The notes below the pieces were generated by a model. It did no database searches, was not told the origin of the DNA, and saw only the letters and a list, made by a program, of their open reading frames with translations. The position numbers and the translations under genes are program-made. From Mycolicibacterium xanthum (GTDB taxonomy: Bacteria; Actinomycetota; Actinomycetes; Mycobacteriales; Mycobacteriaceae), in contig NZ_JAIFZS010000023.1 of assembly GCF_019710635.1 (NCBI RefSeq), forward strand, positions 1-62,628: 62,628 bases of DNA, given 5' to 3'. Of this stretch, positions 16,237-25,199 are shown piece by piece (within the stretch, counting starts at the first letter, position 1; every line of letters starts with the position of its first letter).

Positions 16237-19200
16237 CAGTGCCATCCGGGTTCGCGGTGATTGGATATGCCGCAAGATTTCCCGGCGCCGGCAATATCGA
16301 TGAATTCTGGAACGTACTGACCGAGGCACGTGATGCGGTATCCGAGGTGCCGGCCGACCGATGGGACGCCGACGAGTTCTACGACACCGATCCGGATGCC
16401 GTGGGCAAAATGGTGGCCCGCCGCGCGGGATTCATCGACGATGTGACCGCGTTCGATGCGCCCTTCTTCGGGGTATCGGCGCGCGAGGCGATGTTCATGG
16501 ACCCCCAACACCGGCTCATGCTCGAGACGGCCTGGTGGGCGCTGGAACACGCGGGGATCGCGCCCGCGGGACTGGCGGGCACGCGCACCGGTGTCTTCAT
16601 GGGATTGTCCACCCATGAGTTCCTGGGAATGCTGATCCGCTACGGCGGCTACCAGGACGTCGACATCTACTCCGGCACCGGTACCTCCCCGGCCGCAGGA
16701 GCGGGACGGATCAGCTACCGACTGGGCCTGCAGGGACCATCCGTGGTGATCGACACCGCCTGCAGTTCGTCGCTGGTTGCCGTGCATCAGGCGTGCCGGG
16801 CCATCGAGGCCGGCGACTGCGACATGGCACTCGTCGGCGGCGTCAACGTGATACTGACCCCGATTCCGATGATCAACCTGACCAAGGCCCGAATGTTGGC
16901 TCCAGATGGTCGGTGCAAGACCTTCGACGCGACCGCGGACGGCTACGTGCGCGGCGAGGGGTGCGGCGTGCTGGTGCTCAAGCGCACCGACGACGCAGCA
17001 CGTGACGGCGACCGGGTCCGCGCGGTCATCCGTAGCAGCGCCGTCAACCAGGACGGTGCCTCCGGGGGCCTGACCGTCCCGAACGGCATCGCGCAGCAGC
17101 GGGTCATCGCCGAAGCTCTGCGACGCGCCGGGGTCTCCGCAGCGGACATCGACTACCTGGAGGCACACGGGACCGGAACCTCTCTCGGGGATCCCATCGA
17201 GGTACAGGCCGCTGCCGCGGTGCTGGGCGAGGAGCGAGATCCCCTTCGCCCGTTGCTGATCGGCTCGGCGAAGACGAATATCGGGCATCTGGAAGCGGCA
17301 TCCGGGATCGCCGGGCTGATCAAGGTCATTCTCTCGCTGGAACACCAGATGCTGCCGCGCCATCTGCACTTCAGGGAGCCCTCACCTTATATCCCGTGGG
17401 ACCGTCTGCCGGTTCGGGTGGTGGAGCAGACCACCCCCTGGCCGCGCGGCAGCCGGCCGCGGCGGGCCGGAGTGAGTTCCTTCGGCTTCTCCGGAACGAA
17501 TGCCCACGTGATCGTCGAGGAGTCTCCCCTCGCGGATCCGGCACCGTCGGTTGAGTCGCGAAAGCACCGCTACCAACTGCTTCCGCTGTCTGCGCGCACA
17601 CCAGAAGCTCTGATGCAGTTGGCTTCTCGCTATGGCGACTGGCTCGCCGGCAATCCCGATGCAGAGTTGACCGACATCTGCCGTACGGCAGGCGCCGGGC
17701 GCTCACACTTCGAACTCCGGGCAGCGCTGGTGGCGGATTCGCAGACCAGGGCCCGTCGGCTACTCCGTGCACTGCACGAGGATCGCCCCGCCCCCGGCTT
17801 GCACCGTGGCGTGTGCGGTGACAGACCGAAGACGGCATGGCTGTTCCCGGGCCAGGGGTGCCAATACCCGGGAATGGCGCAGGCGTTGGTCGACAGCGAA
17901 CCGTTGTTCGCTCAGACGGTGGCCCGGTGCGCGGCAGTGGTCGACGAGTTGCTGCCACGTCCGCTGCTGGAGGTGCTCTGCGACCCGCAGATCGACCCGG
18001 AAACCCTCCGCGATACCTCTCTCGCGCAGCCGGCGCTCTTCACGGTGGAGGTGGGGCTGGCGCGGCTGATGCAATCATGGGGTCTCCGGCCGGACGTGGT
18101 GCTGGGCCACAGCGTCGGCCAGTACTCGGCGGCGTACGTCGCGGGGATCATCAGCCTGGAAGACGGCGCCCGACTAGTCGCCGAACGCGGCAGGCTGTTC
18201 GGCCTGCTGCCCCGCACGGGCGGCATGCTGGCTGTCTTCGCCGACGCCGAGTTGGTCGAAGGATGCGCCGCGGAATTCCCACGGCTGTCGGTCGCGGCCT
18301 ACAACGGCGCCAACACGGTGCTGTCCGGTCCCGGTGACGACCTCGCACAGATACAGGCCTCGTTGTCGACGGCCGGAATCCGTTGCGAACGACTGGCAAC
18401 CAGCCATGCGTTTCACTCGGCATCGCTCGATCCCGCCCTCGATGAGTTCGAATCCTGCGCTGCTGGGTTCGACTTCGCACCGCCCGAGGTGGCGCTGATC
18501 TGCAACAGGACGGGTGAAGTGCTGCCGCGGAGCGCGGCACTGGATGCGCGCTACTGGCGTAGCCACGCCCGTCAACCGGTCCGGTTCGCCGACAGCGTCG
18601 GCACACTGGCCCAACTCGGTTGCTCGGTCCTGATGGAGTTGGGTCCGCAACCGATTCTTACCGCAGCCGCGATGCGGATCTGGCCGGACGGCGTATCCAC
18701 ACCGCAGACCATCGCGGCCATGCGCATCGATGCCGACGCCCACCGCTGCGTCACCGAGGCCCTTGCCAGCGCCTACACAATGGGTCACCAGCTCGATTTC
18801 GCCAGCCGGTGCAGCGATCGGCGCCCACCACTGGACCTTCCCACATACCCGTTTCAGAAACATCACTACTGGTTCACCACCGCCGGAGCTCCGGCGCCGT
18901 CGTCCACCCTGGACGCCGATGCACCCCAACCTTCGTCTACCGAACCCAGAACCGGGGACCGGCTCGCCGGTGTGCCGCCCGAGCAACGGCAGGAGCACGT
19001 CGTCGCGCTCATCCAAACCGAACTCGGCAATGCGCTCAGGATGCCGGCTGCCGATATCCCGCCGTCCGCGGAGTTCATGGCGCTGGGAATGGATTCGCTC
19101 ATCGCGATGGAGCTGCGCCGCCGTCTGCAGCTCAACCTCGGCGCCGCAGTGCCCGCCTCGTTGTTCTTCAGCCACCCGACCGTGTCCTCGCTCGCCGAGG

Positions 19201-22200
19201 GCCTGCTCACCTTGTGGTCGACCGCCGACGCCGATCCGCGCACCATGCAACAACCCATATCCGCGGCGCCTCGTCCCGTTGCTCTGCCCGGCCCGCTTCC
19301 TCTGTCCCATGCCCAGGAACAGCTGTGGTTCCTGCACGAACTGCTCCCGTCCTCGAGTGCATACAACGTAGCGGTCCGTGTGGACGTCCCCGGACGGCTC
19401 GACCACGACCTGCTGCGGCGCAGCCTCGAAGCGGTGGTGGCCCGCCATGAAGTACTCCGGACGGCGTTCCGCAGCGAAAACGGCGTACCGCAAGCGATCC
19501 TCCTCTCTCCCCTGCCATTCGAGATGCCCGTCCTTCGATTCGACAACGATGACGAGGCCAGGGCAGCGGCGCAGCGGGAGGCGAGCACGCCCTTCGACAT
19601 CACGACGGGACCATTGATCCGAGCGCGGTTGTTGGAGGTCGGCGACCAACGAAGTGCGCTTGTGGTCACGATGCACCATATCGTCACCGACGGCTGGTCG
19701 TTCCGCGTCCTGTTGCGAGATCTGGGCCTCATCTATCAGGCGCTCGAGCGTGGCGATCCCACAACACTTCCGGACCTGCACATCCAATACGCCGACTATG
19801 CGCAATGGCAACGCGACAGATTGCACGGCAAGGATCTCGACGCGAACATCGAGTACTGGCGCAACCACCTGGCGGGTGCTTCGCCCCTGGAACTCGATAC
19901 CGACCGTCCACGCCCGAAGACGCCGACGTTCCGCGGCAACCGGATACGGTTCGATCTCGGTCAGGAACGTGCGCGCGCACTACGCGACCTGTGCCGCTCC
20001 GAGAACGTCACGCTCGCCGTCCCGCTGCTTGCCGCGTTCGCCATCCTCCTGCAGCGTTATTCGGGCCAAGACGATCTCGTGATCGGCACCCTGACAGCCA
20101 ACCGCGACAGGATGGAGACCGAGGATCTGATCGGGTTGTTCGTCAACGCGCTACCGGTGCGGATCCACCTCGGCGGCGAACCCGATGTCGCCGAACTCGT
20201 CGACAGGGTCCGGCAGCGAACAGTCGACGCGCTCGCACACCAGGACGTGCCCTTCGATCTGATCGTCAATGCGACCGCGCCGGACCGCGACGCGAACCGT
20301 AACCCTCTCTTCAACACCCAGCTGGTGGTCCAACCGGACACCGGGGCTGCAGAACTCAGCGGTTTGGGCATCGACGTCACCGAGATCGACACGCAGACCG
20401 CAAAGCGCGATCTGACCCTGACCTTCTTCGATGATGATCTGCTCTCCGGCCACATCGAATACGCAACCGAACTTTTCGACGCCGTTCGCGTCGAACAACT
20501 GATCGCTCATCTCGAGAAGATCGTCGACGCCATGGTGGCGGATCGCCGACAGCGCATCTCGGCTATCTCCATCTTGACCGAACCCGAGCAGGCGCACTAC
20601 CGCGTGGAAACTTCGGCACCCACCACCGATGCGCGGTCGATAACCGAGCTGTTCGAATCGACCGTCGACCGCGTACCGGAGGCGATCGCCGTAACCGCCG
20701 TGGACGGCTCACTGACCTACCGGCAACTCGACGACGCGGCCAACAGACTGGCGAGACGGCTGCAGCACCTCGGTGTCCGAACGGGCGCGGCGGTCGGACT
20801 ATGTGTGGGACGAACGTCCTCGATGGCGATCGGGATGCTCGGAATCCTCAAAGCCGGCGGCGTCTACGTCCCCGTCGATCCTTCCTATCCCCAGGACCGG
20901 ATCGAACACATGCTTGCCGATGCCGGCGTCGGACTCTCGTTGGACGAGGACGGCATCGACGGTGCCGATGTCGGGCGATACCCCGCCGACCGCCTCGACA
21001 TCCGCACCGCAACAAACGATCTCGCCTACATCATGTTCACCTCCGGATCCACCGGACGGCCCAAAGGGGTCGCGATCAGCCACGGCAGCGTCGTCGAGTA
21101 CGCCGAAACCCTCGGCCGAGAGGTCGGCATCCGACCGGACGACGTCTACCTGGAGACCGCATCGGTCTCCTTCTCGTCGTCCATCCGCCAGTTGCTCTTG
21201 CCGTTCGCAGTCGGCGCGCAGGTGGTGATCGCCACCACCGGGGAACGGCGCGACCCCGCCGCGCTGCTTCGCCGCATTCGCGGATCCCGGGTGACGGTCG
21301 CCGACCTGGTCCCGACGGTCGTACGCGGTGTCGTCGAGACGATGGCGGCCACCGTCCCCGAGGACAGGGCCGACCTCATCCCCGATTCGCTGCGGCTGTT
21401 ACTCACCGCGAGCGAACCGCTCAGGGCTGCGGTCGTGCGCGGCTGGCGCGATCTGATGGGCCCCGCGGCGACGTGGATCAACATGTACGGGCAAACCGAG
21501 ACCACCGGAATCGTCAGCCTGCACCGAGTGGGCGATCCCGACGGTCACGACCAGAGCATCGTTCCGATCGGGCGCCCCCGGGGCAACACCGGTATGTACG
21601 TCCTCGACCGCAGGCTTCGGCCGCTCCCGCCGGGGATCGACGGAGAGTTGTACATCGCCGGTCCGGCGTTGGCACGTGGATATCTCGGCCCACCCGAGAT
21701 CACCGCGGCGAAGTTCGTCACCGCCCCATGGGACTATTTCGAGCGCTTGTACGCCAGCGGCGACATGGTCCGGCTGCGCTGGGACGGCACCATCGAGTTC
21801 CGCAACCGGACCGATCGGCAGGTGAAGATCCGCGGACTGCGAGTCGAACCGGCCGAAATCGACAGCGTGCTTCTGGCGCACCCCGGAGTACGGGAAGCCG
21901 TCAGCGCGGCCCAGCAGACAGCAGACGCCTCGAGTGTGCTCGTGGCCTACTACGTCCCCGAACACGCTCCAGTCCCGCTGGCCGAGCTGCGGGCCCACGT
22001 GCGTCGACACCTGCCCGAACACATGGTCCCGTCCACCTTCGTCGACCTGGAGAGGCTGCCCCAGACGCCCAACGGAAAACTCGACCGGACGGCGTTGCCG
22101 GTGGTCGTCGTCTCCCGCGACCGCGACGTGGAATTCGTCGCGCCACGCGACGGTGTCGAGGAATCGCTGGCCGAGATCTGGCGCACTACCCTGCACGTCG

Positions 22201-23687
22201 ACCAGATCGGAGCCGCCGACAACTTCTTCGAACTCGGCGGACATTCGCTGCTGGCAGCGCAGGTGCGCGCACAGATCCACCGGGTGCTCGGGATCGAGCT
22301 GCCGTTGGAGGCGTTGTTCGAGGATCAGACCCTCTCGGATCTCGCCCGCCGCATCGAGACCGACACCGGCGCCCACGCTGACGAGGCGCCCGCACTGGTG
22401 CCCGCCGGACGCACCACCACGCTGCCTATCTCGTATGCCCAGGAGTTGATGTGGCACGCCGAACGTGACCGCCCCGGGTCGGCCGCGCACTGGATCGACG
22501 TCTCGGTTCGCATCGGCGGCAGACTGGACACCGGCGCACTCGTGGACGGCCTGCAGGAGGCTGCACGGCGTCACGAATTGCTGCGCACCACGTTTCGTCC
22601 GTCGGCCGGGTCGGTGTCGCAGGTGATTCTCGACCCGCACTCTCTCGATGTTCCGGTCCTGGAACACTTGCCGGACGCCGGCGGGACGAACCTCTGCCAC
22701 GACATGGCCGACGAATGGCACGATCTGGACACCCGGCCACCCATCCGCCCCGAGCTGGTTCGGCTGTCCGACGACGAACACGTTCTGCGTCTGCGCGTGC
22801 ACCGTATCCTGGCGGACGGCTACACCATGCGGTTGCTTTTGAGTGAAATCGGCGGCCTCGTCGCGACACGGCTGGGGTTCAACGACTTTCCGCTGCTCGA
22901 CGGCGATCTGCAGTACGCCGACTACGCGGTTTGGGAGCGGTCGTGGCTGACCAGCACGGCCCTCACACGGCGTATCGATCACTTCTGCGCGCAGTTCGCG
23001 CGCTCGCAACCGCGCGACGTCCTGCCCACCGACCACCCCCGCTCCCACGCCAGTCTCGGAGTCGGGCGGCAGTTCGGCTTCGAATTCCCCGACGCCGCCG
23101 CCCACGCGGTACGGGCATTGGCCGTCCGCGAGCAGACCTCGCTGTATACCGTGCTGCTCGCCGGCTTCGCGGCAGCGCTTGGCCGATACGCGGGACAGCG
23201 CACAGTGGTGATCGGTTCGCCGATGACCCGTCGCAACCACCCGGCCACCCAGCTGATCCTCGGACCCTTCATGAACACCGTGCCGCTGTGCATCGATCTC
23301 GCTGATGCAGAAGATCTTTCGGCATTGGTCCGCGCCACCAGGGCGGCCATGGTGGGCGCGCTTGCCAACCAGGACGCTCCGTGGCAGCACGTGCGTGCCG
23401 CCCTGGTCGAGCAGCTCGGTCCCATTGCGTCCGGAATCGGCGAGATCGCTTTCCTGATGGACGAACCGACTCCCGACCAATTCGCAGTGGGCGGGTTCAC
23501 CCTGACCCGCATCCCCGCCGAAAGGGTGGTCGCCCGGCGAGCATTGACCGTTGCCATGAGCACGCGAAATGACCAGCTCACCGGAACAGTCACCTACGAC
23601 CGGGCATTGTTCGACACCACCACGATCCAGCACATTGTTGCCGATTTCGTTTCGGCGCTCAGCTTGTCGCCCGCCGACCACACCTGA
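16233..23687 (+). CDS. Hybrid PKS-NRPS: KS-AT-ACP-C-A-PCP-C*
   Basis: A 2484-residue assembly-line protein. The KS (about 5-430) has Cys177 in DTACSSS. The AT (about 530-860) has Ser627 in GHSVGQ and a HAFH motif, predicting malonyl-CoA. The ACP carries Ser955. A first condensation domain (about 1025-1440) has an intact HHIVTDG at 1148-1154. An adenylation domain (about 1470-1950) has FTSGSTGRPKG, YGQTETTG and PNGKLDR. The PCP carries Ser2005 (LGGHSL). A final condensation-like domain (about 2065-2480) has HRILADG at 2190-2196, so its second His is Arg. The A domain has Ser1648 where most alpha-amino-acid A domains have Asp235. No ketoreductase and no thioesterase are present. Confidence 0.92.
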   Translation: MTVPSGFAVIGYAARFPGAGNIDEFWNVLTEARDAVSEVPADRWDADEFYDTDPDAVGKMVARRAGFIDDVTAFDAPFFGVSAREAMFMDPQHRLMLETAWWALEHAGIAPAGLAGTRTGVFMGLSTHEFLGMLIRYGGYQDVDIYSGTGTSPAAGAGRISYRLGLQGPSVVIDTACSSSLVAVHQACRAIEAGDCDMALVGGVNVILTPIPMINLTKARMLAPDGRCKTFDATADGYVRGEGCGVLVLKRTDDAARDGDRVRAVIRSSAVNQDGASGGLTVPNGIAQQRVIAEALRRAGVSAADIDYLEAHGTGTSLGDPIEVQAAAAVLGEERDPLRPLLIGSAKTNIGHLEAASGIAGLIKVILSLEHQMLPRHLHFREPSPYIPWDRLPVRVVEQTTPWPRGSRPRRAGVSSFGFSGTNAHVIVEESPLADPAPSVESRKHRYQLLPLSARTPEALMQLASRYGDWLAGNPDAELTDICRTAGAGRSHFELRAALVADSQTRARRLLRALHEDRPAPGLHRGVCGDRPKTAWLFPGQGCQYPGMAQALVDSEPLFAQTVARCAAVVDELLPRPLLEVLCDPQIDPETLRDTSLAQPALFTVEVGLARLMQSWGLRPDVVLGHSVGQYSAAYVAGIISLEDGARLVAERGRLFGLLPRTGGMLAVFADAELVEGCAAEFPRLSVAAYNGANTVLSGPGDDLAQIQASLSTAGIRCERLATSHAFHSASLDPALDEFESCAAGFDFAPPEVALICNRTGEVLPRSAALDARYWRSHARQPVRFADSVGTLAQLGCSVLMELGPQPILTAAAMRIWPDGVSTPQTIAAMRIDADAHRCVTEALASAYTMGHQLDFASRCSDRRPPLDLPTYPFQKHHYWFTTAGAPAPSSTLDADAPQPSSTEPRTGDRLAGVPPEQRQEHVVALIQTELGNALRMPAADIPPSAEFMALGMDSLIAMELRRRLQLNLGAAVPASLFFSHPTVSSLAEGLLTLWSTADADPRTMQQPISAAPRPVALPGPLPLSHAQEQLWFLHELLPSSSAYNVAVRVDVPGRLDHDLLRRSLEAVVARHEVLRTAFRSENGVPQAILLSPLPFEMPVLRFDNDDEARAAAQREASTPFDITTGPLIRARLLEVGDQRSALVVTMHHIVTDGWSFRVLLRDLGLIYQALERGDPTTLPDLHIQYADYAQWQRDRLHGKDLDANIEYWRNHLAGASPLELDTDRPRPKTPTFRGNRIRFDLGQERARALRDLCRSENVTLAVPLLAAFAILLQRYSGQDDLVIGTLTANRDRMETEDLIGLFVNALPVRIHLGGEPDVAELVDRVRQRTVDALAHQDVPFDLIVNATAPDRDANRNPLFNTQLVVQPDTGAAELSGLGIDVTEIDTQTAKRDLTLTFFDDDLLSGHIEYATELFDAVRVEQLIAHLEKIVDAMVADRRQRISAISILTEPEQAHYRVETSAPTTDARSITELFESTVDRVPEAIAVTAVDGSLTYRQLDDAANRLARRLQHLGVRTGAAVGLCVGRTSSMAIGMLGILKAGGVYVPVDPSYPQDRIEHMLADAGVGLSLDEDGIDGADVGRYPADRLDIRTATNDLAYIMFTSGSTGRPKGVAISHGSVVEYAETLGREVGIRPDDVYLETASVSFSSSIRQLLLPFAVGAQVVIATTGERRDPAALLRRIRGSRVTVADLVPTVVRGVVETMAATVPEDRADLIPDSLRLLLTASEPLRAAVVRGWRDLMGPAATWINMYGQTETTGIVSLHRVGDPDGHDQSIVPIGRPRGNTGMYVLDRRLRPLPPGIDGELYIAGPALARGYLGPPEITAAKFVTAPWDYFERLYASGDMVRLRWDGTIEFRNRTDRQVKIRGLRVEPAEIDSVLLAHPGVREAVSAAQQTADASSVLVAYYVPEHAPVPLAELRAHVRRHLPEHMVPSTFVDLERLPQTPNGKLDRTALPVVVVSRDRDVEFVAPRDGVEESLAEIWRTTLHVDQIGAADNFFELGGHSLLAAQVRAQIHRVLGIELPLEALFEDQTLSDLARRIETDTGAHADEAPALVPAGRTTTLPISYAQELMWHAERDRPGSAAHWIDVSVRIGGRLDTGALVDGLQEAARRHELLRTTFRPSAGSVSQVILDPHSLDVPVLEHLPDAGGTNLCHDMADEWHDLDTRPPIRPELVRLSDDEHVLRLRVHRILADGYTMRLLLSEIGGLVATRLGFNDFPLLDGDLQYADYAVWERSWLTSTALTRRIDHFCAQFARSQPRDVLPTDHPRSHASLGVGRQFGFEFPDAAAHAVRALAVREQTSLYTVLLAGFAAALGRYAGQRTVVIGSPMTRRNHPATQLILGPFMNTVPLCIDLADAEDLSALVRATRAAMVGALANQDAPWQHVRAALVEQLGPIASGIGEIAFLMDEPTPDQFAVGGFTLTRIPAERVVARRALTVAMSTRNDQLTGTVTYDRALFDTTTIQHIVADFVSALSLSPADHT

Positions 23688-23701
23688 GCCGAGGAGAACA
23701 C

Positions 23702-24835
23702 GTGAACACACTCAAGGACGCCGATTTCGAGCACACCGGCCCAGCCCGGCCGGCCGGTCACCTGCTGCGCCAGCGCTGGCAACCCGTTTACGCCGCCGAA
23801 GACCTCGAACCCGGGCATGCGGTGCCGCTGAAGATTCTCCACGAAGAGCTGACCCTGTACCGCGGTGTGGACGGTGAGCCTCACATCGTCGCGGGCCGGT
23901 GCGCACACCGCGGGGTACTCCTGTCGGTCGGCATGGTCGAGGGCGACTGCATCCGCTGCCGGTACCACGGTTGGCAGTACGACGGATCGGGTCAGTGCGT
24001 CGACCAGCCGGCCGAACCGAAAAGCTTTGCCAAAAAGATCCGGATCCCGAGTTACCCGGTCGAGGAATACTTCGGGTTCATCTGGGTGTATCTCGGGCAC
24101 GCGCCCGTGCCCGAGCTCCCGCGGTGGCCGGAACTGGAGGAGTACGGGCGTTTCCACGTGGTCGAATTGCGGAAGTGGAACTACTTCCACGACCTCGAGA
24201 ACACCGTGGATGATGTCCACCAGTACTGGGTGCACAAGACGGGTGTCTATCAGGACGACGGCATGTCCGGTGAGATTCCCGAGATCACCGCGCAGACAGC
24301 CGATTTCGGTCTTGTCCAGGCCAGCAGGTTCTCCAACGGATTCGTCCGGCGGTTGGCCCTGCTGATGCCGAACACGCTGTACTTCAATTCCGGTGCGGGC
24401 GCACTGCGCGGGTTCAAGAGCTTTCTGTGGAACGTGCCCGTCGACGACGAGAGCCACATGATGTTCTTTCTGTTCATCGCCGCCCACCTGCCACCCGAGG
24501 TGGGCGCTCGAGTGGCTGCCGGCGTGCGGGAGGGCCGCAAGTATCTCTCGGGCCTGCAGCCGGTCGACGAGATCGTGCGTGCAGTCCTCAGCGGGCGAAA
24601 ACGCTGGGAGGACATCGAGGAGCGCCCGGATCAGGTGCTGATCGAGGACGGCATCGTCCTGCTCGGCCAGGGCGTGCTCCCGGATCGTTCGCTCAACCGG
24701 CTCGGCAGCTCTGACGCGGCGATCATTCTGCTGCGTAGGCTCTACGCGACCGAACTGGCCGCGATCGAGAAGGGTGACGCGCTCACCAAGTTTCCCACCC
24801 CCGATGCCACCACGCTGGCACGGCTCGACGGTTGA
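23702..24835 (+). CDS. Rieske non-heme iron oxygenase, terminal oxygenase subunit
   Basis: A 377-residue protein. The Rieske 2Fe-2S site is visible as CAHRG and CRYHGW (CxH and CxxH) in the first 100 residues. The catalytic iron site is in NTVDDVHQYWVH, with two His spaced by four residues and an upstream acidic residue. It resembles the phthalate/vanillate demethylase branch. It should hydroxylate or demethylate an assembly-line intermediate or product using O2 and electrons from a reductase, which is not encoded nearby. It starts at GTG 23702 behind a GAGGAG ribosome site. It lies between the two megasynthase genes, followed by the SCP2-like gene. Confidence 0.92.
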   Translation: MNTLKDADFEHTGPARPAGHLLRQRWQPVYAAEDLEPGHAVPLKILHEELTLYRGVDGEPHIVAGRCAHRGVLLSVGMVEGDCIRCRYHGWQYDGSGQCVDQPAEPKSFAKKIRIPSYPVEEYFGFIWVYLGHAPVPELPRWPELEEYGRFHVVELRKWNYFHDLENTVDDVHQYWVHKTGVYQDDGMSGEIPEITAQTADFGLVQASRFSNGFVRRLALLMPNTLYFNSGAGALRGFKSFLWNVPVDDESHMMFFLFIAAHLPPEVGARVAAGVREGRKYLSGLQPVDEIVRAVLSGRKRWEDIEERPDQVLIEDGIVLLGQGVLPDRSLNRLGSSDAAIILLRRLYATELAAIEKGDALTKFPTPDATTLARLDG

Positions 24836-24863
24836 TCACAACAAGGTGAAAAGGCAGGCACTC

Positions 24864-25199
24864 ATGACGACGATCCAGGACCTGATGGAACGAGCCTCGA
24901 CCATGATCACGCAAAACCCGGACCAGGCCCGCGAGTTCAACGGCGTATACAAATTCGTGCTGGCGGGCACGGATGCCCGGACATTCATCGTCGACCTCAC
25001 CGACAACCCGCGGGTCATCGACGGTGATGGCGCCGCACAATGCACCATCCACATGGAGACAACCGATTTCATCGACCTCGTCGAGGGACGGGCCGACAGA
25101 CGCGCGCTGTTCTTCATGGGGAAGCTGACGGTGCAGGGCGACTGGGGACTGGCGATGAAGTTGAAGTCGCTCGACGAGATGATGAGCGACCGTAGATGA
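24864..25199 (+). CDS. SCP2 (sterol carrier protein)-like lipid-binding protein
   Basis: A 111-residue protein with SCP2-fold traits. These are the YKFVLAG and TFIVDLTDNPRV strands, CTIHMETTDFIDLVEGR, and ALFFMGKLTVQGDWGLAMKL at the end. It probably binds an acyl or polyketide chain in a hydrophobic tunnel and may present it to the Rieske oxygenase or the next PKS; this is inference. ATG 24864 follows an AAAGG-type site and is preferred over the longer frame upstream. Its stop overlaps the next PKS start (ATGA at 25196), so it is translated as part of the operon. Confidence 0.85.
   Translation: MTTIQDLMERASTMITQNPDQAREFNGVYKFVLAGTDARTFIVDLTDNPRVIDGDGAAQCTIHMETTDFIDLVEGRADRRALFFMGKLTVQGDWGLAMKLKSLDEMMSDRR

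Noticed and set aside
21399..23711. A 770-codon minus-strand open frame opposite the PKS-NRPS
   Set aside because: It is the high-GC antisense shadow of the NRPS part, has no family motifs and no ribosome site.
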